Positions 18,207-27,291 of a stretch of DNA of 64,000 bases are shown here, in pieces; position 1 is the first letter of the stretch; each line of letters begins with the position of its first letter. Source of the DNA: LZORAL124-50-18 sp051208045 (GTDB lineage: Bacteria > Pseudomonadota > Gammaproteobacteria > Pseudomonadales > Oleiphilaceae); NCBI GenBank assembly GCA_051208045.1, contig JBPJFY010000001.1:620001-684000 (forward strand), written 5' to 3'. The translations under genes were made by a program, and so were the position numbers. A model generated the notes under the pieces. It saw nothing but the letters and a program-made list of their open reading frames with translations, was not told the origin of the DNA and searched no databases.

Positions 18207-19246
18207 GCGGCTTTATCCTCTTCGTTTATCTTGGTTTTAAGGTTGTCAGTTTTTTGATTGTCCTGTGAGGAGCAGAGGGCTTCGCAATCATCAAACAGTT
18301 GCTCGATGGCCTCAATCTGTTGAGCCGCTTCTTCCAGTCCATTGAACTGACGCCTCGTGAGATCTGTGATCTGGTGGGCCTTCAGGTACCAGCCAACGTG
18401 TTTGCGTGCAATTCGCACACCCATGAATTCGCCATAAAACTGATGAAGCGCTTTCAAGTGTGCGAGCAGGATCTGCTTCACAGCTTCCATCGGCATGGGA
18501 TCACATTCCTTTCCATGCGTCAGGTAATAATTAATTTCCTTGAATATCCAAGGCTTACCTTGCGCTGCCCGGCCAATCAAAAGCGCATCTGCACCGGTGT
18601 AATCCAGCACATACTTTGCTTTCATCGGGTCTGTTATGTCGCCATTTGCAAAAACGGGGATTGCAATCCGCGATTTTATGTCGGCAATCGTGTCGTATTC
18701 CGCGTCACCGGTATATCCGCAGGCACGCGTACGTCCATGCACCGCCAGCGCCTGGATGCCAATGTCTTCCGCCATCCGGGCAATGGTCAGTGCGTTTTTC
18801 TGTTCTGAGCTCCAACCGGTCCGAATTTTCAGCGTTACGGGTACATCGACGGCACTCACGACAGCCTGCAAGATGGCGCGCACGAGGCTTTCATCACGCA
18901 TGAGTGCTGAGCCAGCGGCCTTGTTACAGACCTTTTTCGCCGGGCAGCCCATGTTGATATCGATGATTTCGGCGCCGTTTGCCACATTGAGTCTGGCTGC
19001 TTCTGCCAACATCTCAGGCTCACTTCCTGCAATCTGTACACTGATTGGGGAAGGTTCTCCGTCGTGTTTCAGGCGGTGTTTGGACTTCCGCGTATTCCAC
19101 AGCCGGGAGTCCGCAATCACCATCTCGGACACAGCCATAGCAGCACCCTGCTGGCGACAGAGCTGGCGAAAGGGTAGATCGGTTACGCCCGCCATTGGTG
19201 CCAGTATCAGATTGTTTTGCAAGTGATATGGGCCTATTCTCGCCAT
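18203..19246 (-). CDS. dusB: tRNA-dihydrouridine synthase B
   Basis: 347 residues, a flavin TIM-barrel enzyme that reduces specific uridines in tRNA. The family start (NNLILAPMAGVTDLPFR) and the catalytic Cys motif NMGCPAKKV are present, with FANGDITD and GADALLIGRAAQG in the C-terminal half. The C-terminus carries a ~25-residue charged tail beyond the E. coli protein. It is translationally coupled to fis. Confidence 0.96.
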   Translation of the reverse strand: MARIGPYHLQNNLILAPMAGVTDLPFRQLCRQQGAAMAVSEMVIADSRLWNTRKSKHRLKHDGEPSPISVQIAGSEPEMLAEAARLNVANGAEIIDINMGCPAKKVCNKAAGSALMRDESLVRAILQAVVSAVDVPVTLKIRTGWSSEQKNALTIARMAEDIGIQALAVHGRTRACGYTGDAEYDTIADIKSRIAIPVFANGDITDPMKAKYVLDYTGADALLIGRAAQGKPWIFKEINYYLTHGKECDPMPMEAVKQILLAHLKALHQFYGEFMGVRIARKHVGWYLKAHQITDLTRRQFNGLEEAAQQIEAIEQLFDDCEALCSSQDNQKTDNLKTKINEEDKAA

Positions 19247-19434
19247 GGCAAAATATGACTCGATCGTCCGTTTTCAAGGGGTGCCTATAATACTCGCAGT
19301 GTTACCCCGATAAAAGGGCAAATTTGGCCTATTTTTCGATTATTTTTTGCGCATGGTGGTTGACATTCAGCCAGAATGCCGTTTTGCAGCATTTTACAAA
19401 TTTTTCCTCAACCGAGGTCGGGGATGGGCTGGAT

Positions 19435-20733
19435 TTACTGGAATTTTTCAAAGTTCAAGGAGTAATTTACGGCTTCCGGTCCCGGGTCTTTGACTTCAAT
19501 GGCGAGGTGGATGGGGGTGCCGATGGGCATCACGGTGAATTTTTCGGCTTCGCCCACCAGATATTCTGATGGCGTAAATACCCGCTTCGTCACAACGTTG
19601 TTATTCAAGTCAGAAAAAAACAGGACGAGACTGGGAAAGGGTTGAGCGAATTCGGCGCGATTGATGATGACGGCATCAATGAGCAGTGCATTCTTCATGG
19701 TGGGGTGGCTGCGAACGACAAGGTTCTGGCTGCGGATCGCGGACACATCTACCATATCCGGAAGGGTGCAGGAAAGCAGGTTGCACATTTTTTCGTAGGC
19801 CGGGCGCAGCTGTGGATAAAGGGCCAGCTTATCTTTGTGCAACCAGGAAAACTGCAGCACGATGCCAAGCACCAGCACGACACAGGCGAGCCCGATCAGG
19901 AGTTTTTTTGCCGGGCTGACGTGTCCCCCGAAGGTTTCTATGGGATCAAATCGCAGGCTTTGATACTGTTCGTAGGGCGAATGTGTTGGTGCGTGCACCG
20001 GAGATGCCGGGCGCTTTTCTGCTGTAATGGGCTCTTCCTGAGAGCGCGGCGCAGGGGGTGTGGTCACCGCCGGGCTTTCGTCATGCATGGGTTCAAGGGC
20101 TATCCCATGGGTCGGTGAGGCAGATTTGTCCACGCTCGCTTGTGGCGTGCTGGTGGCTTTTTTAGCGTCGAGTTCATCGGCCAGCATCTTTTCTGCCCAG
20201 GACTCATCGGAGGCCTTTTGGTGGGGCACAATATCGTCCGAGCCCCCTTCCATAAAGTCGTGGTCTCTGGTGACATCCAGCGATAAGAAGTCCGTATCAA
20301 AATCATCAGAATTACCCCGACGCTTGGCGGGGCCGGAATAATGTGCATCCTCGCTGTCTTCCTCGGGATCATCTTCGAAAATGATATCGTCCGGGTCCTC
20401 CACCGCGGCGTCTGTTGGTGTTTGTGTGGGTTTCCAGTCGGACATTGGATTGTCTGACGCCGGGGTATTTTTCGCCTGGCCGAATTTTTCGATGACGGAG
20501 TGGCCGTGATGGGCGCTGCCGGCTTGTGCAGAGGACCCTTGGGAATGGGATGTTGTCGCGGATTTTTTGTCGGCAAGGGGGGAGCCATCGGAGTCGAACA
20601 ACTGATCTTTCGCGTTGAATACGGTCATGCACGAGCCACAACGCACTTTGCCGCCCGCTGCGCTGAGTAATTGGTCGTTGATCTTGAATGTGGACCCGCA
20701 TTGCGGGCACTTGGTCAAATAACTCGTACTCAT
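19435..20733 (-). CDS. Zinc-ribbon (MJ0042) and DUF3426 membrane protein
   Basis: 432 residues. An N-terminal zinc ribbon has paired cysteines CPQC and CGSC around residues 9-40. A long acidic, Pro/Ser-rich low-complexity linker spans about 50-275, one membrane span lies near 281-300 (LLIGLACVVLVLGIVLQF), and a C-terminal DUF3426 domain follows. Function is not known. The gene is regularly found between prmA and dusB in pseudomonads and relatives, as here. Confidence 0.88.
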   Translation of the reverse strand: MSTSYLTKCPQCGSTFKINDQLLSAAGGKVRCGSCMTVFNAKDQLFDSDGSPLADKKSATTSHSQGSSAQAGSAHHGHSVIEKFGQAKNTPASDNPMSDWKPTQTPTDAAVEDPDDIIFEDDPEEDSEDAHYSGPAKRRGNSDDFDTDFLSLDVTRDHDFMEGGSDDIVPHQKASDESWAEKMLADELDAKKATSTPQASVDKSASPTHGIALEPMHDESPAVTTPPAPRSQEEPITAEKRPASPVHAPTHSPYEQYQSLRFDPIETFGGHVSPAKKLLIGLACVVLVLGIVLQFSWLHKDKLALYPQLRPAYEKMCNLLSCTLPDMVDVSAIRSQNLVVRSHPTMKNALLIDAVIINRAEFAQPFPSLVLFFSDLNNNVVTKRVFTPSEYLVGEAEKFTVMPIGTPIHLAIEVKDPGPEAVNYSLNFEKFQ

Positions 20734-20871
20734 GAGCTCCGTATCAATTGATCAGATGATTAGCAGCGTTCAGGGAGTGAAAAAATCCATGTTTTACACA
20801 CAATTAGCGTACTTCCTTAGAGTAGTGTAGTTCGTATCCGCAAGATAAGGTAGCTCTGTCTGGTGCATCTT

Positions 20872-21786
20872 TCAACTCTCAATCGCTTTTTTCGTGCCGT
20901 GCACCAATGCCCAGCCGTCTTTCAGTCGAACCGGTGCCAGGTCGAACCAGGGGGCATAAACGGCACAGATTTCCTCGGCTTGCTTTTCGATGATCCCCGA
21001 GAGCGCTAAACGCCCGCCGGGCTTCACATGGCTGGAAATTTGTGGGGCCAGCGTAATGAGGGGTTGTGCCAGAATATTCGCCAGAACCACGTCTGCTTCT
21101 ATTGTATGCGGATTCTTTGCCAGGTCTTCTGGTGTATAGACGTCAATCAGTTGGGTATCAATGTGATTTCTTTGTGCATTGTCCCGGGTAGCGATGAGCG
21201 CTTGCGGGTCGATATCTATGCCGATTGCTGAGCGCGCGCCCAGCAACAAACCTGCGATGGCCAGAATCCCGGAACCGCAACCATAGTCGATCAGTGATTG
21301 GCCGCTGATGTCCAATTCGTCCAGCCATTGCAGGCACAAAAATGTGGTGGGATGAGTGCCGGTGCCAAAGGCCAGTCCCGGATCAAGCAGGAGGTTGACT
21401 GCCTCCGGCTCCGGGGGTTCCCGCCAGCTGGGGCAGATCCAGAGTCGGTTGCCGCAGCGAATAGGGTGAAAATTTTTCATCCACTCGCGCTCCCAATCTT
21501 TGTCTTCGAGTATCTCCAGCTTGAAGTTCTGTGAGACGAGCTCAGGATCGGCAGCACACATTTGCTCCAGTGTTTTCTGAAGGGATTGCGTGTCTACTTC
21601 GGCGGGGAACAGGCCGAGAATGCGCGTTTCATTCCAGATGGGCGTTGTGCCCGGCTCCGGTTCCAATACGGGCGTGTCTGCCGCATCCATCAAGGTAACG
21701 GAGACGGCCTCAACCGCAAGTAAGAGATCTTCAATCTTTTCGGCGAGGGCTTTATTGGTGGTGGTGGAGAGTTGTATCCAGGGCAT
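20872..21786 (-). CDS. prmA: Ribosomal protein L11 methyltransferase
   Basis: 304 residues. The SAM-binding motif I is DYGCGSGILAIAG, preceded by FGTGTHPTT, typical of PrmA. The N-terminal ~110 residues form the L11-recognition domain. It trimethylates L11 at several sites. It is 47 bp downstream of aroQ; the usual intervening accB and accC are missing. Confidence 0.95.
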   Translation of the reverse strand: MPWIQLSTTTNKALAEKIEDLLLAVEAVSVTLMDAADTPVLEPEPGTTPIWNETRILGLFPAEVDTQSLQKTLEQMCAADPELVSQNFKLEILEDKDWEREWMKNFHPIRCGNRLWICPSWREPPEPEAVNLLLDPGLAFGTGTHPTTFLCLQWLDELDISGQSLIDYGCGSGILAIAGLLLGARSAIGIDIDPQALIATRDNAQRNHIDTQLIDVYTPEDLAKNPHTIEADVVLANILAQPLITLAPQISSHVKPGGRLALSGIIEKQAEEICAVYAPWFDLAPVRLKDGWALVHGTKKAIES

Positions 21787-21833
21787 GTGTTGCAGTTATC
21801 CTTACGAATGAGGGCGGCAAGTCAATCGGGGTA

Positions 21834-22271
21834 TCAATCAAGCGTGTCCAGGGCAGCGATCAGGGCAAGTTCATACCCCTTCGCGCCCAGACCAACAATC
21901 GTTCCGCGGGCAATGTCAGAAAAATATGAGTGATGCCGGAAGGGTTCCCGGGCATGCACGTTCGACAAGTGCACTTCAATAAACGGGATTTGCACGCCCA
22001 GCAACGCATCGCGCAGTGCTATGCTTGTGTGTGTGAAGGCTGCGGGATTGAAGATGATGAAGTCTATCCCTTCGCCTTTGGCATCATGTATCCGGTCAAT
22101 GAGTTCGTATTCCGCGTTACTTTGCATGAACTGAAGGTGATGACCCCGTTGTGTGGTAAAGTCCCTCAGTGTGTTTTCGATGTCTGAAAGCGTCGTTGTT
22201 CCATATTTTTCAGGCTCACGCTGTCCCAGCAGATTCAGGTTGGGACCGTTTAAAACCAGAATGGTGGCCAT
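21834..22271 (-). CDS. aroQ: Type II 3-dehydroquinate dehydratase
   Basis: 145 residues, standard length. It catalyses the third step of the shikimate pathway. Conserved blocks: LVLNGPNLNLLGQREPEKYG, FNPAAFTHTS, EVHLSNVHAREPFRHHS. The catalytic Tyr (EKYG, residue 23) and His (NPAAFTHTS) are present. It is immediately upstream of prmA. Confidence 0.96.
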   Translation of the reverse strand: MATILVLNGPNLNLLGQREPEKYGTTTLSDIENTLRDFTTQRGHHLQFMQSNAEYELIDRIHDAKGEGIDFIIFNPAAFTHTSIALRDALLGVQIPFIEVHLSNVHAREPFRHHSYFSDIARGTIVGLGAKGYELALIAALDTLD

Positions 22272-22323
22272 GCTTGCGCTCCTGTCGCCGAAGAGAGGTC
22301 GTGAGGCCCCGCGATGTGGGCAC

Positions 22324-23934
22324 TCAATTTGGCGCTAATGTAACATTATTTCTGCCCTTATGTTTAGCTTCATACAGGGCTTTATCGGCTTTTTCGTTTA
22401 ATTCCTGTGGTGTTTCCCCGCTGGATTGGGCTACGCCGCAGCTGAAGGTCACCTGGAATTCGGTTTCACCGGTGGGTTGTTTGAGTTGAGAAAACTGTTC
22501 CCGAATCTCATCCAGCAATTTAAGAGCATCATCAGCGCTTGTATTGGGCAGGATAAGCGCAAACTCTTCCCCGCCGTATCGACCGATGTGGTCGGTCTTA
22601 CGCATGCGTTGTTTGAGGAACATGGCGAGGCTTTTGAGGACGCGATCCCCAATCGGGTGACCATAGGTATCGTTTACTTTCTTGAAGTAATCGATATCCA
22701 GCATGGCAAAGCATAACGGCGTATGCTTGTGGCGGGATTTGGATATTTCTGTCCCGAGGAGGTACAACGTGTGGGTGTGATTATACAGGCCTGTGAGGCT
22801 GTCCCGTATCATCAACGCCATCAGCGAGCGCGCCCGACGACCCCGGTTGTGTATTGTTGCCACCAAATGTCTGGGGTCGATGGGCTTGGTGAGAAAGTCG
22901 TCTCCGCCCAGACTCATGGCGTGGAGTTGCTTGTTGACGTCGTCTTCCGCGGACAGATAAATGATGGGAACGCTGTGCAACCGGTTCTGCTGGCGGATGA
23001 GCTTGGCCAGTTCCATCCCTGTGCAGCCAGGCATATACATGTCCAGCAGGATAATCTCGGGCAGAAATTCATCGAGAGCAATCAGAATTTCCATGGGATC
23101 ATTGATGACATGGGTGATCATGCCCCCCTTTTGCAGCACATTATCAATCATCCGTGACTGTGCGCGCGAGTCATCACAAATCAGTACGCGATAGGGGTCC
23201 ATGGGGTTGGCGCTGGTGTACTTTTCAACGCGCTCAATCAATACCCCGGGATCTCCCGCCATATTAATAAACTCTTCTCCGCCACAGCGTACCGCAGCGA
23301 GCCGCAATTGAATCAGGTTCTCCTGACTGTTGAAGATCACCGGAATGGGGGTGTCGTGGCTTGCCTGAATGCGCTCAATCAACCGGATGCCTTCTTCCGG
23401 GCCACCAAAATTAACATCAATAATAATGGTTTCCGGCTTATTGTGGCGCGTCCCCTCCTGAAGAGCGTTAGCCGTATTGAACGCTTCGGCCCGGAAACCA
23501 TAAAAGTCCAGCTGGGCGACGGCTTTTGCGGCGGAATCTTCGTCATTCAAGGCAACGTAAATGGGGGTGCGGACAAACACACGTTGCTGTGTCTGGTCTT
23601 CCGTGTCGGACTTTCGGCGAACAATTTTTCGCAGGTTATCCAGTTCTTCGTCGATAAGGGCCTTTTGATCCGGATTGATGTGACCTGAGGCGAAGTCTGC
23701 CTGTGCCAGGTGATCATTGAGTTTGTCTGCGGCGTCGACATAACTCTGCAGATCAAATCGCTGCGCTTGTTTTTTCAGTTTGGCCACTGATTTTTTCAGA
23801 TCATTGAACCACCCCTCGTCCTGCCACCCGTACGTATCGAGCTTTTGTGACGAGTCGAGCACAATGCGTGCCTGGGTGGTAACACGTTTGGCGAAATATC
23901 TCAGTAGTTTTTCTTTCGGATCTTCTGTGCTCAT
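22324..23934 (-). CDS. Two-receiver diguanylate cyclase
   Basis: 536 residues from the ATG at 23934; an in-frame TTG at 24012 would add 26 residues. A short helical N-terminus and a divergent first receiver-like domain (lacking a clear phospho-acceptor pocket) are followed by a normal receiver (ICDDSRAQSR, LLDMYMPGCTG, LTKPID). The C-terminal GGDEF domain carries GGEEF, with an I-site RKTD five residues before it. It should make c-di-GMP under control of phosphorylation and be limited by product inhibition. No kinase gene is adjacent. It is divergent from the LapD-like gene. Confidence 0.9.
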   Translation of the reverse strand: MSTEDPKEKLLRYFAKRVTTQARIVLDSSQKLDTYGWQDEGWFNDLKKSVAKLKKQAQRFDLQSYVDAADKLNDHLAQADFASGHINPDQKALIDEELDNLRKIVRRKSDTEDQTQQRVFVRTPIYVALNDEDSAAKAVAQLDFYGFRAEAFNTANALQEGTRHNKPETIIIDVNFGGPEEGIRLIERIQASHDTPIPVIFNSQENLIQLRLAAVRCGGEEFINMAGDPGVLIERVEKYTSANPMDPYRVLICDDSRAQSRMIDNVLQKGGMITHVINDPMEILIALDEFLPEIILLDMYMPGCTGMELAKLIRQQNRLHSVPIIYLSAEDDVNKQLHAMSLGGDDFLTKPIDPRHLVATIHNRGRRARSLMALMIRDSLTGLYNHTHTLYLLGTEISKSRHKHTPLCFAMLDIDYFKKVNDTYGHPIGDRVLKSLAMFLKQRMRKTDHIGRYGGEEFALILPNTSADDALKLLDEIREQFSQLKQPTGETEFQVTFSCGVAQSSGETPQELNEKADKALYEAKHKGRNNVTLAPN

Positions 23935-24125
23935 TCGGCTAAACCCGGTGCAACCGTTGCGTTGTTTTTCTTGTGCGCGCTGGCTTGTCAAAGATTCTTG
24001 CAATTCTGACAAGTGACTGTTGTTAAATATAGTTGTTTAATGTCAGACTGTGTAATCTTGAAAGATCTTTTGTCCAAAATGGCAAATACTGGCATTTTTC
24101 GCACTTACTCTGATGGATTCTTCTG

Positions 24126-26132
24126 ATGGCCGCACCGACCAGAAACGCCAAGCCTTCTTCCTCGCTGAAAAGCATGCTGACGCTGTATCTGGGCGGGCTG
24201 TTGATCATGTTGATGGCTGGCAATTTTGTGTTGAACATCTTTAGTGCCCGGCACTATATGCAGGGTCAGCTGGAAACCCAGGCTCAGGATGCAGCCACTG
24301 CCTTAGGGATGTCGTTGTCCAGCGTATTTGCAAAAGGTGACGAGGTGACAGCCAGTTCCGTCATCGACGCCATGTTTGATCGAGGATATTACGAACACAT
24401 CATATTGTGGCACGCTTCCGGGGAGGCCTGGATTGTACGGCAAGCGAAAAAAGCACCCGATACGGTTCCCGCCTGGTTCGTTCAGCTTGTGGAACTGAAG
24501 CCCCCTGTCGCATCAGCGGACGTCGTGAAAGGGTGGAGCCGGTTGGGCAGTGTGTCGTTGAAGGTCAATCCGGGGCAGGCGTATTTGCGGTTGTGGCAGA
24601 CGATGATTGCCGAACTGGCCTGGTTTGGCTTTGTGTTTATTCTCGCGATGGTGGCTTTGATGGCCATTATTTCCGTGGCACTGAAACCGATCGCCAGCAT
24701 GGTAGCGCTGGCCAACGGCGTGATGAATCGGGACTTTGGCAAGCGTGCAATGGAGCGGGGAGCGCGTGAATTGGTGCAGGTCTCCAGAAGTATGAACCTG
24801 ATGGCAGCCCGCCTGGAGCATATATTCACCGACCAAATGGATCAGATTCACCTGCTGCGCTCAGAAGTGCACCTGGATGCAGTGACGCAGGTACTCAATC
24901 GTAATGAGTTTGACCGAAGGTTGTCCGCAGAACTGGAATCCAGGGAGAGTTACCAGGAAGGGAATTTGATCCTGTTGCAGGTCAAGGATTTTACCGAGTT
25001 CAATAACCGGTTTGGTCGTGATGCCGGAGACCAGCTTCTGGTGAGTGTCGCGAGCCAGATTAAGCAGCGTATGGACGCCATCGAAGGCGGATTCATCGGG
25101 CGGAGAACCGGTGCGGACTTTAGTATCTACCTGCCGCGGATATCGGAGGAGCACGCCGAAAGCTTTGCCGCCAGCCTGATTCAGCATATTGTCGGTATTA
25201 AAGCGGTAAAAGCCTGGTGTCGGGATGATGTGGTGCACATTGGGCTGGCTGCGTCTGGTGGGCATAATGCCAAAATTTTGCTTGCCAATGCCGACATGGC
25301 GCTGCGAAAAGCGCAATCTGAGCAGGCCAGTGGCTGGCAGCGCTTTGTGGAAAATGCCGGCGAGCCGATTGAAGCGGGAATTCGCCAGAGCGGCGAATGG
25401 CGGGAAGAAATCCTGCGTGCCATGGATGATGATGACTTTTTGCTGCACTATCAGCCGGTTTTCATGGCGAAGGATGAGCCCGTGTATTATTACAAGGCAC
25501 TGGCGCGATTGCGTCGGCACGGGGAAGAGTACAGCGCCGGCATGTTCATGCCGATGGTGGATCGCTTTGATCTCCACGTTGCTTTTGATCAGCACATTCT
25601 GGCTTTGGCCGTGTCCGAACTGGATGAGGTGCTGGCTCATGGCGCAAAGCTGGGCGTGTCGATCAGCACCGATTCAGCCTTGGACTCCGGATTTGTGAAA
25701 TGGGTGAGGTCAACGCTTGCCGAGCATCCATTGGCTGCACAGTGCCTCGTGCTTGAAATTCCGGAGTATGTTTTGCAGAAAAGCTCGGATGCGTTCGCGA
25801 CCTGGTTTGAGATTGCGGAACAAACCGGTGTCACGCTGATCATCGATAAGTTTGGTTTGTCCTCCCTGCCGTTCTCCTATTTGAAAAACTATCCCATCAA
25901 ATGGCTGAAGATAGATCGGCACTACCTTGAGGGGCTGGAAACGAACCGGGAAAACCGGTTTTATATTCAATCGGTCATCCAGATTGCGCATGGGTTGGAA
26001 ATTCGTGTGATCGCCTTTGGTGTCGAAAAGCCGGAAGAATGGCGACTCTTGAAGGAGTTGGGTGTGGATGCCGGCGCGGGCTTTGGCTTGCAGAAGCCGC
26101 TTCCCGAAATCACCCTCGGCGGCAAACCTTAG
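24126..26132 (+). CDS. LapD-like c-di-GMP receptor (degenerate GGDEF and EAL)
   Basis: 668 residues. TM1 is around 15-38, a ~120-residue LapD/MoxY-type periplasmic domain follows, TM2 is around 158-182, then HAMP, GGDEF and EAL domains. The GGDEF site reads RTGAD and the EAL site reads KAL (YYKALARL); the later catalytic motifs are also altered (LIIDKFG, AFGVE). It should therefore bind rather than make or break c-di-GMP. In Pseudomonas, LapD uses this to hold the periplasmic protease LapG and keep a giant adhesin on the surface. No lapG or adhesin is in this window. Confidence 0.85.
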   Translation: MAAPTRNAKPSSSLKSMLTLYLGGLLIMLMAGNFVLNIFSARHYMQGQLETQAQDAATALGMSLSSVFAKGDEVTASSVIDAMFDRGYYEHIILWHASGEAWIVRQAKKAPDTVPAWFVQLVELKPPVASADVVKGWSRLGSVSLKVNPGQAYLRLWQTMIAELAWFGFVFILAMVALMAIISVALKPIASMVALANGVMNRDFGKRAMERGARELVQVSRSMNLMAARLEHIFTDQMDQIHLLRSEVHLDAVTQVLNRNEFDRRLSAELESRESYQEGNLILLQVKDFTEFNNRFGRDAGDQLLVSVASQIKQRMDAIEGGFIGRRTGADFSIYLPRISEEHAESFAASLIQHIVGIKAVKAWCRDDVVHIGLAASGGHNAKILLANADMALRKAQSEQASGWQRFVENAGEPIEAGIRQSGEWREEILRAMDDDDFLLHYQPVFMAKDEPVYYYKALARLRRHGEEYSAGMFMPMVDRFDLHVAFDQHILALAVSELDEVLAHGAKLGVSISTDSALDSGFVKWVRSTLAEHPLAAQCLVLEIPEYVLQKSSDAFATWFEIAEQTGVTLIIDKFGLSSLPFSYLKNYPIKWLKIDRHYLEGLETNRENRFYIQSVIQIAHGLEIRVIAFGVEKPEEWRLLKELGVDAGAGFGLQKPLPEITLGGKP

Positions 26133-26194
26133 GCTTGCTCTTGCAATGAATTGCCGCATAATGAGTTAACAAAAGACAGAATAAGGGTAAATTA

Positions 26195-27235
26195 ATGGCA
26201 TCGAAAGGTTTGAAGGACAGGTTAGATTCCGTGTCTCTGTATCTGGGTGACGGATTAGCACCCAAAGCGATACTTTGGCTGATTGTGGCCTATTTGGTTA
26301 TTGCCGGTGTGGTAGGTATATTCTGGAGCTTTCCACCCACCGAGTATTCGATTGAAGAGAATCGAACCGCGCTGCTGGAAGAATTGCAGCTGGAAACCGC
26401 GGTAGGCGTAACGACCACGGCAACACTGATTGGCCTGCTGGACACGCTGCTGGACAAGCAGGGCGGCTACATCACCAATGACAAACTTCCCCCAGGACTC
26501 TGGCTCGACAACATCAAGTTTTGGGAGTACGGGGTATTGATTCAGGTTCGGGATCTTGCCCGGGCGTTGAGGCAGGACATCAGTCGCTCACAGAGTCAGT
26601 CTGCGGAAGACAAAGATCTGAAAGTGGCAGAGCCTCAGTTTAACTTTGACAACAAGAGCTGGATTCTGCCCGCGACAGAGCGTGAGTACGGCAGAGGGGT
26701 CAAGGGGTTGAAGAGTTACCTGACGCGACTGGCGGATCCGAATGTGCCGGATGCCCAGTTTTACGCTCGAGCGGACAACCTCAGAAACTGGCTCCAAAAC
26801 GTGGAAACCAGACTGGGCAGTTTGTCTCAGCGGTTGAGCGAGAGTGTCGGCAAGAAACAATGGGATACGTCCTTGGCAGGTGATCCGTCGGCGGCCCAGA
26901 GTACGGTACGTGCTCCTCTGGAGGACATTAAAACGCCGTGGCTTCAGATTGATGACGTGTTTTACGAGGCGCGTGGCACGGCCTGGGCTTTGATTCAGAT
27001 ATTGAAAGCCATCGAGGTGGATTTTCGGCCGGTATTGGAGAACAAAAACGCATTGGTGAGTATGCATCAAATTATTATCGAACTTGAGGCGACCCAGGAA
27101 ACCATGTGGAGTCCGATGGTATTAACCGGGAGTGGCTTTGGTGTGCTCGCGAACCACTCACTGACGATGGCGTCCTACCTGTCCCGCGCCAACGCAGCCA
27201 TCATTGATTTGAGAAGCTTGTTGCAGCAAGGCTGA
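26195..27235 (+). CDS. DUF2333 family inner-membrane protein
   Basis: 346 residues with one N-terminal membrane span (residues 25-46, ILWLIVAYLVIAGVVGIFW); the rest is probably periplasmic and helical. The family is conserved in Pseudomonas and Marinobacter but has no assigned function. It lies 62 bp after the LapD-like gene in the same direction and ends before a strong bidirectional terminator, so the two may be co-transcribed. Confidence 0.8.
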   Translation: MASKGLKDRLDSVSLYLGDGLAPKAILWLIVAYLVIAGVVGIFWSFPPTEYSIEENRTALLEELQLETAVGVTTTATLIGLLDTLLDKQGGYITNDKLPPGLWLDNIKFWEYGVLIQVRDLARALRQDISRSQSQSAEDKDLKVAEPQFNFDNKSWILPATEREYGRGVKGLKSYLTRLADPNVPDAQFYARADNLRNWLQNVETRLGSLSQRLSESVGKKQWDTSLAGDPSAAQSTVRAPLEDIKTPWLQIDDVFYEARGTAWALIQILKAIEVDFRPVLENKNALVSMHQIIIELEATQETMWSPMVLTGSGFGVLANHSLTMASYLSRANAAIIDLRSLLQQG

Positions 27236-27252
27236 TGAGTCATTGGTAGCTG

Positions 27253-27284
27253 AAAAAAGCCAGGCGGATGCGCCTGGCTTTTTT
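27253..27284. terminator. Strong bidirectional terminator
   Basis: Six A, GCCAGGCG, loop GATG, CGCCTGGC and six T: an 8-bp GC stem extended by six A-T pairs. It separates the convergent DUF2333 and narK-like genes and should stop both transcripts. Confidence 0.9.
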
Positions 27285-27291
27285 GTCAACC

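Noticed and set aside
23240..23290. A second GGEEF sequence in the two-receiver cyclase
   Set aside because: RCGGEEFINMAG lies inside the first receiver-like domain and lacks the surrounding GGDEF-domain sequence; it is coincidental.
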